Shown one piece after another: positions 25,521 through 33,050 of a stretch of DNA of 64,000 nucleotides. How positions within the stretch are numbered: the first letter of the stretch is position 1; each line of letters opens with the position of its first letter. The stretch is taken from contig NZ_CP187970.1 of assembly GCF_049942825.1 (NCBI RefSeq), positions 7,130,001 to 7,194,000 of the forward strand, given 5' to 3'. A model generated the notes under the pieces. That model ran no database searches. It saw nothing but the letters and a program-made list of their open reading frames with translations, and was not told the DNA's origin. The position numbers and the translations under genes were made by a program. Source of the stretch: Paenibacillus_G sp049942825. Its GTDB lineage: Bacteria; Bacillota; Bacilli; Paenibacillales; NBRC-103111.

Positions 25521-26888
25521 TTATGAAGTTTGGGTCTGAGGCACGGCAGGTGCGGCCGCGAATCGGCTGGCCGGACGGGCCAGGCCGAGGTTCTCCCGCA
25601 GGGTCGCCCCCTCGTATTCGGTGCGGAACAGGCCGCGGCGCTGCAGCTCGGGGATAACCAGCTCGACGAAGTCGTCCAGCCCGCCCGGCAGGGTCGGCGG
25701 CATGATGTTGAAGCCGTCCGCCGCCCCGTTTACGAACCACTCTTCGAGCTGGTCGGCGATCTCCACCGGGGTCCCGAGGATCTCACGGTGCCCCCTTGCG
25801 CCCGCGATCCGCTGGTACAGCCCGCGGATCGTGAGTCCCTCGCGGTCCGCGAGATCCTTCAGCAGCTGGAAGCGGCTCTTGCCCCCGTTGATGTCCCGGA
25901 TATCCGGAAGCTCGGGCAGAGGGCCGTCCACCGGATACGGCGTCAGATCGTAGGAGATCAGCGCTGAGAGCAGGCCTACGCCGGCGGTCGGATGGATGAG
26001 CTCCTTCAGCTGCTCCGCCTTCGCCTCCGCTTCCGCCCGGGTGCGGCCGATGATCGGGAACACGCCCGGCATGATCTTCAGCTCGTCAGGCGTACGACCG
26101 TACTGCAGCATCCGGCCCTTGACGTTCGAGTAGAATTTCTGCGCCTCCTCGAGGGTCTGCCACGCGGTGAAGATCACCTCTGCGGTCTCGGCGGCAAGCT
26201 CCTTGCCGGCTTCCGAAGAACCGGCTTGAATCACAACCGGATGGCCCTGCGGCGGACGCGCGATGTTAAGCGGCCCTTTGACGGAGAAGGCCGCCCCCTG
26301 GTGGTTGACATAGTGCACTTTGTCCTTGTCCGCGAAGAGGCCGGACTCCTTGTCGATGAGCAGCGCGCCGTCCTCCCAGCTGTCCCAGAGGGCGCGGACC
26401 ACATCCACGAACTCCCGCGCGCGCTCATACCGCTTCTCATGCAGGAGATGCGAATCCCGGCTGAAGTTGTAAGCTTCGTTCTCCCCGCTGGAGGTCACCA
26501 CATTCCAGGCCGCCCGGCCGCTGCTGAGGTGGTCGAGCGAGGCGAATTTGCGTGCTACATGGAACGGCTCGTTATAGGTCGTCGAGACGGTAGCTGCCAG
26601 CCCGATGTGCTCCGTGACCGCCGAGAGGGCGGAGAGCAGCGTAAGGGGCTCCGGCCGGGCATTCACCGTATGCGAGATGCCGGTGCCGAACCGGTCCCAT
26701 ACGGCAAGGCCGTCCGCGAGGAACACCATGTCGAACTTGCCGCGCTCGGCCGTCTGGGCGAGCTTCTTGTAGAATTTGAAATCGAGCACGCCCTGCGCTT
26801 CGGCCTCCGGATGCCTCCAGGCTGCCACGTGGTGGCCAGGAATCATGAAAAACGCACCCAGTTTCATCTGCCGCTGACTTTTACTCAT
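25521..26888 (-). CDS. LLM-class FMN-dependent monooxygenase (NtaA/SnaA/DszA type)
   Basis: 455 residues; a two-component flavin monooxygenase that uses externally reduced FMN. Typical segments are MKLGAFFMIPGHHVAAWRHPEA, FDMVFLADGLAVWDRFGTG, VNARPEPLTLLSALSAVTEHIGLAATVSTTYNEPFHVARKFASLDHLSSGRAAWNVVTSSGENEAYNF, HPVVIQAGSSEAGKELAAETAEVIFTAWQT and a C-terminal DGFNIMPPTLPGGLDDFVELVIPELQRRGLFRTEYEG. This subgroup oxidises organosulfur or aminopolycarboxylate compounds. Start ATG 26888 has AAGGGGA 10 bases upstream. As the last gene of the SsuABC-like operon, desulfonation of an imported organosulfonate or sulfone is likely. Reduced flavin could come from the divergent NfsA-like protein. Confidence 0.92.
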   Translation of the reverse strand: MSKSQRQMKLGAFFMIPGHHVAAWRHPEAEAQGVLDFKFYKKLAQTAERGKFDMVFLADGLAVWDRFGTGISHTVNARPEPLTLLSALSAVTEHIGLAATVSTTYNEPFHVARKFASLDHLSSGRAAWNVVTSSGENEAYNFSRDSHLLHEKRYERAREFVDVVRALWDSWEDGALLIDKESGLFADKDKVHYVNHQGAAFSVKGPLNIARPPQGHPVVIQAGSSEAGKELAAETAEVIFTAWQTLEEAQKFYSNVKGRMLQYGRTPDELKIMPGVFPIIGRTRAEAEAKAEQLKELIHPTAGVGLLSALISYDLTPYPVDGPLPELPDIRDINGGKSRFQLLKDLADREGLTIRGLYQRIAGARGHREILGTPVEIADQLEEWFVNGAADGFNIMPPTLPGGLDDFVELVIPELQRRGLFRTEYEGATLRENLGLARPASRFAAAPAVPQTQTS

Positions 26889-26971
26889 AACCGTCAAATC
26901 CCCTTTGTCTGTAAATTAAGATGTGAAAAAAGGTAAGCGCTCCGCCGCCCACGTACTCCTGCAGCGTCCCT

Positions 26972-27799
26972 CTACTCCCTCGCCTGCGTCGTCTTCCAGG
27001 CGGTGAACCGCTGCTCCAGCTTCACCAGCACAAAGTTGAACAGGAAGCCGATCGCGGAGATCGTGATGATGCCCGCATACATCTGCGGAATCATGAAGCT
27101 GTACTGGGTATAGGTGATGAGATAGCCGAGCCCGGCTTTCGCCCCGATCATCTCGGCGGCCACCAGCACCAAGATCGAGGACGCCCCGGCCAGCCGGACG
27201 CCGACGAAGATGGTCGGCACCGCCGCAGGCAGAATCACCTTGCGGAACAGCTGGACATTCGACAGTCCCATGGACTGCGCGGACTTGATCAGAAGCGGAT
27301 CGACGTGCTTCACGCCGGAGATCGTATTGAGCAGAATCGGCCAGGAGCAGGCGTAGATCACGAGTGCGATCTTCGAGGCCTCCCCGATCCCGAGCAGCAG
27401 GATGAACACGGGCAGCAGAGCCAGCGCGGCCGTGTTGCGCATCGTCTCGAGCAGCGGATTGATGATCTCTGCGAAACGCTTATACCATCCAATCGCGATT
27501 CCGAGCGGGATGGCATAGAGCAGGGCCAGCGAATAGCCGGTCAGCGAGCGGATCAGGCTGGCCTCCACGTGGCTGTAGAGCTCCCCCGATGCGGCAAGCG
27601 CCCACCACGCGCTGACAATCTCCGAGAACGGCGGCAGGAACGTCGTATCGACCAGTCCGAGCTTCGGGAATACCTCCCAGAGTACCAGGACGGCGATGAT
27701 CGCAATCCACTTCTGCAGGAACCGGCTGGCGGATGATAACTTGAATGCTACCGGCTTGGTACTTCTCCCAAGCGCGACGGATTCACCGATACTAGCCAT
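26972..27799 (-). CDS. ssuC: ABC transporter permease, SsuC/TauC family
   Basis: 275 residues with six predicted membrane helices (WIAIIAVLVLWEVFPKLG, SLIRSLTGYSLALLYAIPLGIAIG, ALALLPVFILLLGIGEASKIALVIYACSWPILLNTISG and others). The EAA loop is visible in KSAQSMGLSNVQLFRKVILPAAVPTIFVGVRLAGASSILVLVAAEMIGAKAGLGYLI. It overlaps the ATPase gene by 8 bases. Family membership (nitrate/sulfonate/taurine) is clear, and sulfonate is preferred from the adjacent flavin monooxygenase. Confidence 0.92.
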   Translation of the reverse strand: MASIGESVALGRSTKPVAFKLSSASRFLQKWIAIIAVLVLWEVFPKLGLVDTTFLPPFSEIVSAWWALAASGELYSHVEASLIRSLTGYSLALLYAIPLGIAIGWYKRFAEIINPLLETMRNTAALALLPVFILLLGIGEASKIALVIYACSWPILLNTISGVKHVDPLLIKSAQSMGLSNVQLFRKVILPAAVPTIFVGVRLAGASSILVLVAAEMIGAKAGLGYLITYTQYSFMIPQMYAGIITISAIGFLFNFVLVKLEQRFTAWKTTQARE

Positions 27800-28631
27800 G
27801 GAGAGCCACCCCTTTCGCTTTCTGTCCGATTCTGGCTTTGTTCTTCTCGTACTCCTGTGCTCTCAGCACTTCTTCGCGCAGCAGACTCCAGACCTCATGC
27901 CGCGTACGGATGAACTCCGGGTCGCTCCGCAGGTCTTCCTCGCTCGATCGGGAGGCGAGCGGAATGTCCACCACCTGCTTGATCCGGCCGGGACGGGAAG
28001 TCATCACGGCCACGCGCTGGCCGAGATACACCGCTTCATCTATCCCGTGGGTGATGAATACAATGGTCTTCCCCGTCTGCTCCCAGATGCGCAGCAGCTC
28101 GCTCTGGAGCGTCTCGCGGGTCTGGGCGTCCAGGGCCGCAAAGGGCTCATCCATCAGCAGCACCTCGGGATCGTAGGCGAGGCTTCGGGCAATGGCGACC
28201 CGCTGCTTCATGCCTCCCGAGAGCTCATGGGGGTACCGGTCCTCGAAGCCCGTAAGGCCGACCAGCGACAAGTACGTGCGGGCAATCTCCTCCCGCTCCT
28301 TCTTCGGCACGCCCTTGGCTTCGAGGCCGAATTCGATATTGCCTTTGGCGGTTTTCCACGGGAAAAGCGCATACTGCTGAAACACGATGCCCCGGTCGAG
28401 GGCCGGTCCCGTAATCGGGCGGCCGTCCAGCAGGATCTCACCGGAGGTGGGTTTCGTAAGACCTCCGAGCAGATCGAGCAGCGTGGATTTGCCGCAGCCG
28501 CTCGGACCGACGAGGACCATGAACTCTCCGGTCCGCACCTCGAGATCGATATCCTGCAGTGCGGTAAACGACTCCGTCCGGTTCACCTGAAATACCTTAT
28601 TGACCTGGCTGATCCTGATCTTTACGCTCAT
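27792..28631 (-). CDS. ssuB: ABC transporter ATP-binding protein, SsuB/TauB family
   Basis: 279 residues. Walker A is VGPSGCGKSTLLDLLGGL, Q-loop is IVFQQYALFPWKT, signature is ELSGGMKQRVAIARSLAYDPEVLLMDEPFAALD with Walker B and D-loop, and the switch His is in TIVFITHGIDEAVYLGQRVAVMTSRPG. The FPWKT and RPG...VVDIPL segments are typical of nitrate/sulfonate/taurine ATPases. CGGAGGTG precedes the ATG. Confidence 0.95.
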   Translation of the reverse strand: MSVKIRISQVNKVFQVNRTESFTALQDIDLEVRTGEFMVLVGPSGCGKSTLLDLLGGLTKPTSGEILLDGRPITGPALDRGIVFQQYALFPWKTAKGNIEFGLEAKGVPKKEREEIARTYLSLVGLTGFEDRYPHELSGGMKQRVAIARSLAYDPEVLLMDEPFAALDAQTRETLQSELLRIWEQTGKTIVFITHGIDEAVYLGQRVAVMTSRPGRIKQVVDIPLASRSSEEDLRSDPEFIRTRHEVWSLLREEVLRAQEYEKNKARIGQKAKGVALHG

Positions 28632-28696
28632 TGTCCTGCACCTCCGTTAAGATTGGCCTGCAGCAGCACCGGCATGGTCCCCGGGCCGGCAGAGCG

Positions 28697-29770
28697 TCAT
28701 TTGGCCGTTTTGGCTTCCTCGAAGAACGGATTGAATTTGTTCGTGTACAGGTCCGCCGCCTTGACTTGGCCTTCCTTAAGCTGGCCGTCCTTTACGAGCC
28801 AGTCGATCCACACCTGGAATTCCTTCTCGGCGATGAGCCCGCCTTTGCCCGCAACCCCCCAGCTCTTCCAATACTTAATATTGGAGGTATCCTCGCTGCG
28901 CCCCCGGTCCTTGGCGATCTTCTCCATCCGGGCGATGACCTCTTCCCGCGGTGTCGTTCTCGACCACTCGATCGCTTTGGCTACGCCTTCGACGAATTTC
29001 TTCGTCGTGTTCGGGTTGGTCTTGATGAACTTGTTCGTCATGATAATGCTTCCTGCGGTGAACTCACCGAAGAGCTCGAGGTCCGTGAACACCGGGCGGA
29101 TGCCTCCCCGCTCCTTCGCCTTATCCTGGTAAATGCCCCCGAGGGTGCTGACTTCCACCTGCTTCTGGCGCAGCACCTGCTCCCCGTTCGCAGGCGGAAT
29201 CGCGAGCAGGGTGACCTGTTTGATCTCCTCATTCGTCAGCCCGGCCCGGTGCAGATATTCCTTCACCATGAATTCGTGATGGGCGCCGAGCGTATTCATC
29301 GCGATCTGCTTGCCGATAAGATCGCGCGGCTCCTTGATCGGGCTGTCTTCGAGCACGTAGTAGCCGTTGTAGGTTTTGGCGTCTTCGCCGTAATAGCCGA
29401 ACAGCGCGGTGATCGGCGCCTTGGCGGCAATGAGCTTAACAACCGCCCCGTTGAAGGCGCCGCCGAAGTCCGTATCGCCCGTGGTCGCGGCCTGGATGCT
29501 CTGCGGCCCGCTCGTCGTGTTGCCGATCCACTTCAGCTTGACCGGCGCGAGATATCCCAGATCCTCAGCAAGCTCCGGCAGGGTGACGGTCCCGGGAGAT
29601 CCCTGGTAGCGGAGCTCCAGCACTTCCGGTTCGCCGCCTGCAGCAGCCGCTCCCGCACTTGCCGCCGTGTCCCCGGCTTGTTTGCCGCACCCCGCCAGCG
29701 CCAGACTCGCGGCCAGCGTCAGTGCAATGGCCGCATGGGTGCGAATACGGTACAATCCTCTACGCTTCAT
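28697..29770 (-). CDS. ssuA: ABC transporter substrate-binding lipoprotein, SsuA-like
   Basis: 357 residues from ATG 29770, 8 bases after AAGGGGAG. The signal peptide ends in LALAGC (lipobox). The mature part begins LELRYQGSPGTVTLPELAEDLGYL and contains GNTTSGPQSIQAATTGDTDFGGAFNGAVVKLIAAKAPITALFGYYGE and DLIGKQIAMNTLGAHHEFMVKEYL, the NMT1/SsuA-like fold for sulfonates, nitrate or thiamine precursors. It leads the operon of ABC genes plus monooxygenase and is controlled by the promoter and leader at 29831-29970. Exact ligand unknown. Confidence 0.9.
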   Translation of the reverse strand: MKRRGLYRIRTHAAIALTLAASLALAGCGKQAGDTAASAGAAAAGGEPEVLELRYQGSPGTVTLPELAEDLGYLAPVKLKWIGNTTSGPQSIQAATTGDTDFGGAFNGAVVKLIAAKAPITALFGYYGEDAKTYNGYYVLEDSPIKEPRDLIGKQIAMNTLGAHHEFMVKEYLHRAGLTNEEIKQVTLLAIPPANGEQVLRQKQVEVSTLGGIYQDKAKERGGIRPVFTDLELFGEFTAGSIIMTNKFIKTNPNTTKKFVEGVAKAIEWSRTTPREEVIARMEKIAKDRGRSEDTSNIKYWKSWGVAGKGGLIAEKEFQVWIDWLVKDGQLKEGQVKAADLYTNKFNPFFEEAKTAK

Positions 29771-29830
29771 CTTCTCTACTCCCCTTCTATTTCGTACAAG
29801 ACGCGGGTACAGTTCAGCGATATTGGGCAC

Positions 29831-29877
29831 AAAAAAAGGAGACGCAGTCCCACCCCGTTCAGGTGTGAATGGTCTCC
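29831..29877 (-). terminator. Leader terminator (attenuator candidate) upstream of ssuA
   Basis: On the minus strand GGAGAC (29877-29872), an internal CAC..GTG pairing, then GTCTCC (29843-29838) is followed by seven T (29837-29831). It lies between the promoter at 29942-29970 and the ssuA start, so transcription must pass it to express the operon. CCGGT-ttt-ACCGG-type pairing at 29876-29887 overlaps its 5' arm and could be the competing structure. Confidence 0.75.
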
Positions 29878-29941
29878 GGTTTACCGGTAGATGGATTTGC
29901 TCTTATATTCCTTTAATTCCTACTTGTTAACTATGGATAGG

Positions 29942-29970
29942 ATCATATCAGGGATATTTCCGGGTGTCAA
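29942..29970 (-). promoter_or_regulatory. Sigma-A-type promoter of the ssu operon, with an operator-like downstream element
   Basis: TTGACA (29970-29965) and TATGAT (29947-29942) are separated by exactly 17 bases on the minus strand. Downstream of the predicted start (about 29935), GGAATTAAAGGAAT (complement of 29907-29920) resembles half-sites of CymR-type sulfur repressor boxes, a suggestion only. Confidence 0.8.
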
Positions 29971-30060
29971 GGATAAAGTTGGGTTTGTATCCCCTTCATT
30001 TGACGCTCTCAAGAAGCGTTCGATACAATAGGGGCATTCCATTACAGGAGGTACCGGCCC

Positions 30061-30795
30061 GTGAATGCCGTCATCGAACTGCTCCAGAATCACCGATCCA
30101 TCCGCAAATTCAAGCCCGATCCCTTGACCCCGCAGCAGACCGAGGCGATTGTCTCCTCGGCGCAGATGGCCTCCACCTCTTCCAACGTGCAGGCCTACAC
30201 CATCATTGCCGTCACCGATCCCGCCAAGAAGGCGGAGCTTGCCCGTCTGGCCGGCGGCCAGGCCTATGTCGAGCAGTGCGGCCTCTTCCTCGTCTTCTGC
30301 GCGGACCAATACCGGCTGAAGCTCGCCACCGAGCAGAACGGGGAAACGTTCCACCAGAATACCGAGAGCTTCATCGTCGCAACCGTGGACGCGGCGCTGG
30401 CGGCCCAGAATGCGGCCGTTGCCGCTGAATCGCTCGGCTTCGGGGTCTGCTATATCGGCGGCATCCGCAATCAGCCGGAGGAGGTCTGCTCCCTGCTCGG
30501 CCTGCCCGAGCTCGTGTATCCGGTCTTCGGCCTATGCGTCGGCGTGCCCGACCAGGAGCCCGGCATCCGCCCGCGCATGCCCCGCGAGGCGGTTCTGCAT
30601 CCGGATGCGTACAGCGAGGAGGCTGTCCGCGAAGGAATCCGGGCGTACGATGACATCACCTACGCCTATTACAAAGAACGGACCGGCGGCCGCACCCTGA
30701 CCACCTGGTCCAGAGGAATAGCGGACAAGCACAAGCAGCCGGTCCGCGCCCATATCCGCCCCTTCCTGGAAGCACGCGGCTTCCGCCTGAGCTGA
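30061..30795 (+). CDS. NfsA-type NADPH-dependent FMN oxidoreductase
   Basis: 244 residues, GTG start at 30061 with ACAGGAGG upstream. It begins VIELLQNHRSIRKFKPDPL (FMN-phosphate binding Arg/Ser/His-R-S) and contains SAQMASTSSNVQAYTIIAV, DAALAAQNAAVAAESLGFGVCYIGGIRN and the long C-terminal arm typical of NfsA/FRP flavin reductases or nitroreductases (~240 aa). It is divergent from the ssu operon, and supplying reduced flavin to the LLM monooxygenase is a plausible role (inference). Confidence 0.9.
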   Translation: MNAVIELLQNHRSIRKFKPDPLTPQQTEAIVSSAQMASTSSNVQAYTIIAVTDPAKKAELARLAGGQAYVEQCGLFLVFCADQYRLKLATEQNGETFHQNTESFIVATVDAALAAQNAAVAAESLGFGVCYIGGIRNQPEEVCSLLGLPELVYPVFGLCVGVPDQEPGIRPRMPREAVLHPDAYSEEAVREGIRAYDDITYAYYKERTGGRTLTTWSRGIADKHKQPVRAHIRPFLEARGFRLS

Positions 30796-30824
30796 CTCAG
30801 CCGCCGGTGAGGGGGATTCATCGC

Positions 30825-30865
30825 AAGAGCCCCATGAAGCAGCCTGCTGCCATCATGGGGCTCTT
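30825..30865 (+). terminator. Terminator of the NfsA-like gene
   Basis: AAGAGCCCCATGA (30825-30837) pairs perfectly with TCATGGGGCTCTT (30853-30865): a 13-bp stem with a 15-nt loop. Confidence 0.8.
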
Positions 30866-31004
30866 CTCCGATTCACCGTTCCCCGAAGCAGGCTGGGCTG
30901 CGTGGCACGCACGGTTTGGACCTGCCCCATGGGCGCCGGACTTGCCGCTTGATCCCCGGGAACTGAGAAGGGGAACCTGCCGCCCCCTCTGGGCGAAACT
31001 CGCG

Positions 31005-31724
31005 TTATTCCTGAGCGGACCTGCCGGCAGCCCTGCTGCGGTCGACGGCCTTAAGCGCTTCCCGCACACTCAGCGGAGACAAGGAGGCCGAAGCGACGAA
31101 CGCCCGCACGGCCGCCTCGTCCGTCTTCGAATATTCCCGGAGCGCCCAGCCGATCGCCTTTCGGATGAAGAACTCCGTGGAACCGCTGACCTGCCGGATG
31201 TACCCGAACAGCCGCGCGGTGTCCGTCCGCTCTTTGTAGCCGAGCTGGTACAGGAGGGCCGTACGCTGCAGCCAGAGGTGCCCGGAGGCGATCCAAACGT
31301 CCACGGTTGCGGGAATCTCTTCCGGGCATGCAGCGAGTATACCGCCGACCTGGTGGCTTGCCAAGAGATCGACCGTGTCCCACCAGGACTTGGTGACGAT
31401 CAGCTCTTGCAGCAGCGGAAGCTCAGCGGGACCCGTCTCCCGGCGCCGCTTCTCGAGCAGCGCCATCGCCGCGTACTGCATCTCCCGCTCCGGCTGGCTC
31501 CACAGCAAGCTTACCGTCTCCCGGAGCTCTTCACCCCGGGGAGCCCCCTGCGTCCGTACCCACTCCCGCATCAGAGCTTTAAGCTGGGGCGACCGGATTC
31601 CCACAAACGGGAATTGGCCGCGCATATAGGCTTCCATGGGAAGCGCCTGTTCTCCATCCGCGTGAGCCCTAAGATAATCCTGAAGGGCTCCCGCATACTC
31701 CTTCGCATGCTTGTACGTTTCCAC
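31005..31724 (-). CDS. AlkD-like DNA alkylation repair protein (HEAT-like repeats)
   Basis: 239 residues from the GTG at 31724, preceded by AGGAGG at 9 bases; a longer open frame to 31913 lacks family sequence. It opens VETYKHAKEYAGALQDYLRAHADGEQALPMEAYMRGQFPFVGIRSPQLKALMREWV, the usual AlkD N-terminus, and continues with stacked helical repeats (LWSQPEREMQYAAMALLEK, WWDTVDLLASHQVGG, WLQRTALLYQLGYKERTD, FFIRKAIGWALREYSKTDEAAVRAFV). AlkD enzymes excise bulky or cationic alkylated bases without base flipping. Expected surface Trp and Asp residues are present (WWDTVD; W of WLQR). Confidence 0.92.
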   Translation of the reverse strand: METYKHAKEYAGALQDYLRAHADGEQALPMEAYMRGQFPFVGIRSPQLKALMREWVRTQGAPRGEELRETVSLLWSQPEREMQYAAMALLEKRRRETGPAELPLLQELIVTKSWWDTVDLLASHQVGGILAACPEEIPATVDVWIASGHLWLQRTALLYQLGYKERTDTARLFGYIRQVSGSTEFFIRKAIGWALREYSKTDEAAVRAFVASASLSPLSVREALKAVDRSRAAGRSAQE

Positions 31725-31942
31725 AGCCGCCCGCCTCCTGAATCCATAACTTCCCCTAATGTACCGAATGCATTGCAGCCGAACAAGCCCCATGGAATGG
31801 AAAAAATCCGCTTCCGGGGGTACAATGAAGTGTATGCCTCCGGAGGTCATTGCAACCTTATCCTCTTCCGTATCGTCACATGTTATAGAGTACGCTGCCG
31901 AAGTGCGCTTCACGCAGCATAAATGAAAGGATCCTGGAACTT

Positions 31943-32824
31943 ATGTCTATCCTGCACCATGGAATGCGCAGCCGCTCTACAGCCGCCCTGCTGCTCCTCT
32001 GCACCATGCTCGCCGCCTCCGGCTGTGCGAACCTTGCCGCTCCGTCCCCTTCTTCCGGCACCGGCTCGCCGTCCGGGACCGCTTCCTCCGGCACAACCGG
32101 GCAGACTTCCCCGTCCGCTCCAACCCCGGCGGGGAAGCCGTCCGGTACGAATCCGGCCAAACCGGATACGGGCAGCACGGGGCAGCTCGACGCCTCCCCG
32201 ACCGGAGAGAAGCCGCCGGCCGTCCAGGTGGCTGCGGATCCCGCTTCCATTGCGGTGCTCGTCAACAAAACGAACAAACTGCCGGAGGATTACCGCCCGG
32301 CGGATCTCGTCGACCCGAAGATTCCCTTCATCTTCGAGGGGAAGCTGGAGAAGCGCAAAATCCGTAAGGAAGCCGCCGAGCCCCTGGAGAAGCTGTTCGC
32401 AGCGGCGGAGAAAGCGGGTCTTCCCCTGTCCGGCGTGTCGGCTTACCGCTCGCATGAGACACAGAAGACGCTGTATCATAATTATGTGCTGAAGGACGGC
32501 GAGGAGGCGGCAGGCAAATACAGCGCGAAGCCGGGTCACAGCGAGCATGAAACGGGCCTGGCCATCGACGTCACAAGCCGCAGCGGCAAGTGCGCCGCAA
32601 GCGACTGCTTCGCGTCCACGAAGGAGGCGGCCTGGCTCGCCTCCCACTCGCACGAATTCGGCTTTATCATCCGCTACCCGAAGGGCAAGGAGTCCGTCAC
32701 GGGCTACCAATATGAGCCTTGGCACCTGCGTTACGTCGGACTGGAAGCCGCATCGGCCATCACCAAGGGCGGCATGACGCTCGAGGAGTATGTGAAGGGC
32801 ACCGCACCGGTATCCAAGCCTTAA
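31943..32824 (+). CDS. D-alanyl-D-alanine carboxypeptidase, VanY/M15B family lipoprotein
   Basis: 293 residues. Signal peptide with lipobox ASGC, then a ~70-residue Ser/Thr/Pro/Gly-rich wall-spanning linker. The catalytic domain has VSAYRSHETQKTLYHNYV, the zinc motif PGHSEHETGLAIDVTS (His and Asp ligands) and the final EPWHLRYVG (Glu general base and third His). It trims D-Ala from peptidoglycan stem peptides outside the membrane. No vanA/B/H/X genes are nearby, so a housekeeping role is more likely than glycopeptide resistance. Confidence 0.93.
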   Translation: MSILHHGMRSRSTAALLLLCTMLAASGCANLAAPSPSSGTGSPSGTASSGTTGQTSPSAPTPAGKPSGTNPAKPDTGSTGQLDASPTGEKPPAVQVAADPASIAVLVNKTNKLPEDYRPADLVDPKIPFIFEGKLEKRKIRKEAAEPLEKLFAAAEKAGLPLSGVSAYRSHETQKTLYHNYVLKDGEEAAGKYSAKPGHSEHETGLAIDVTSRSGKCAASDCFASTKEAAWLASHSHEFGFIIRYPKGKESVTGYQYEPWHLRYVGLEAASAITKGGMTLEEYVKGTAPVSKP

Positions 32825-32893
32825 AAGCGGCGCGCGGCCTGAAGAGCCCCGCCCGCACCGCACTCCACTCGAACAACCAAAAAGCAAAGAAGA

Positions 32894-32933
32894 AAGAAGC
32901 CTCACCCTCCGGAAGCGGAAGGTGAGGCTTCTT
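32894..32933. terminator. Bidirectional terminator
   Basis: AAGAAGCCTCACC pairs perfectly with GGTGAGGCTTCTT (13-bp stem) between the carboxypeptidase gene (+) and the glycosidase gene (-). Confidence 0.85.
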
Positions 32934-33050
32934 GTATGATCGTACGCGCTGAAGCGCACGCAGTGGCCGGGCCGGCCGGAGCTCCTGCCCTGAGTCTCCG
33001 CGCCTGCCCATCGGACGGTGCGCACAACCCGGCCCGGCCTGCGCCCGAAT

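Noticed and set aside
31943..32824. Vancomycin resistance determinant
   Set aside because: The protein is a VanY-type carboxypeptidase, but no vanHAX or VanRS-type genes are present, so resistance is not supported.
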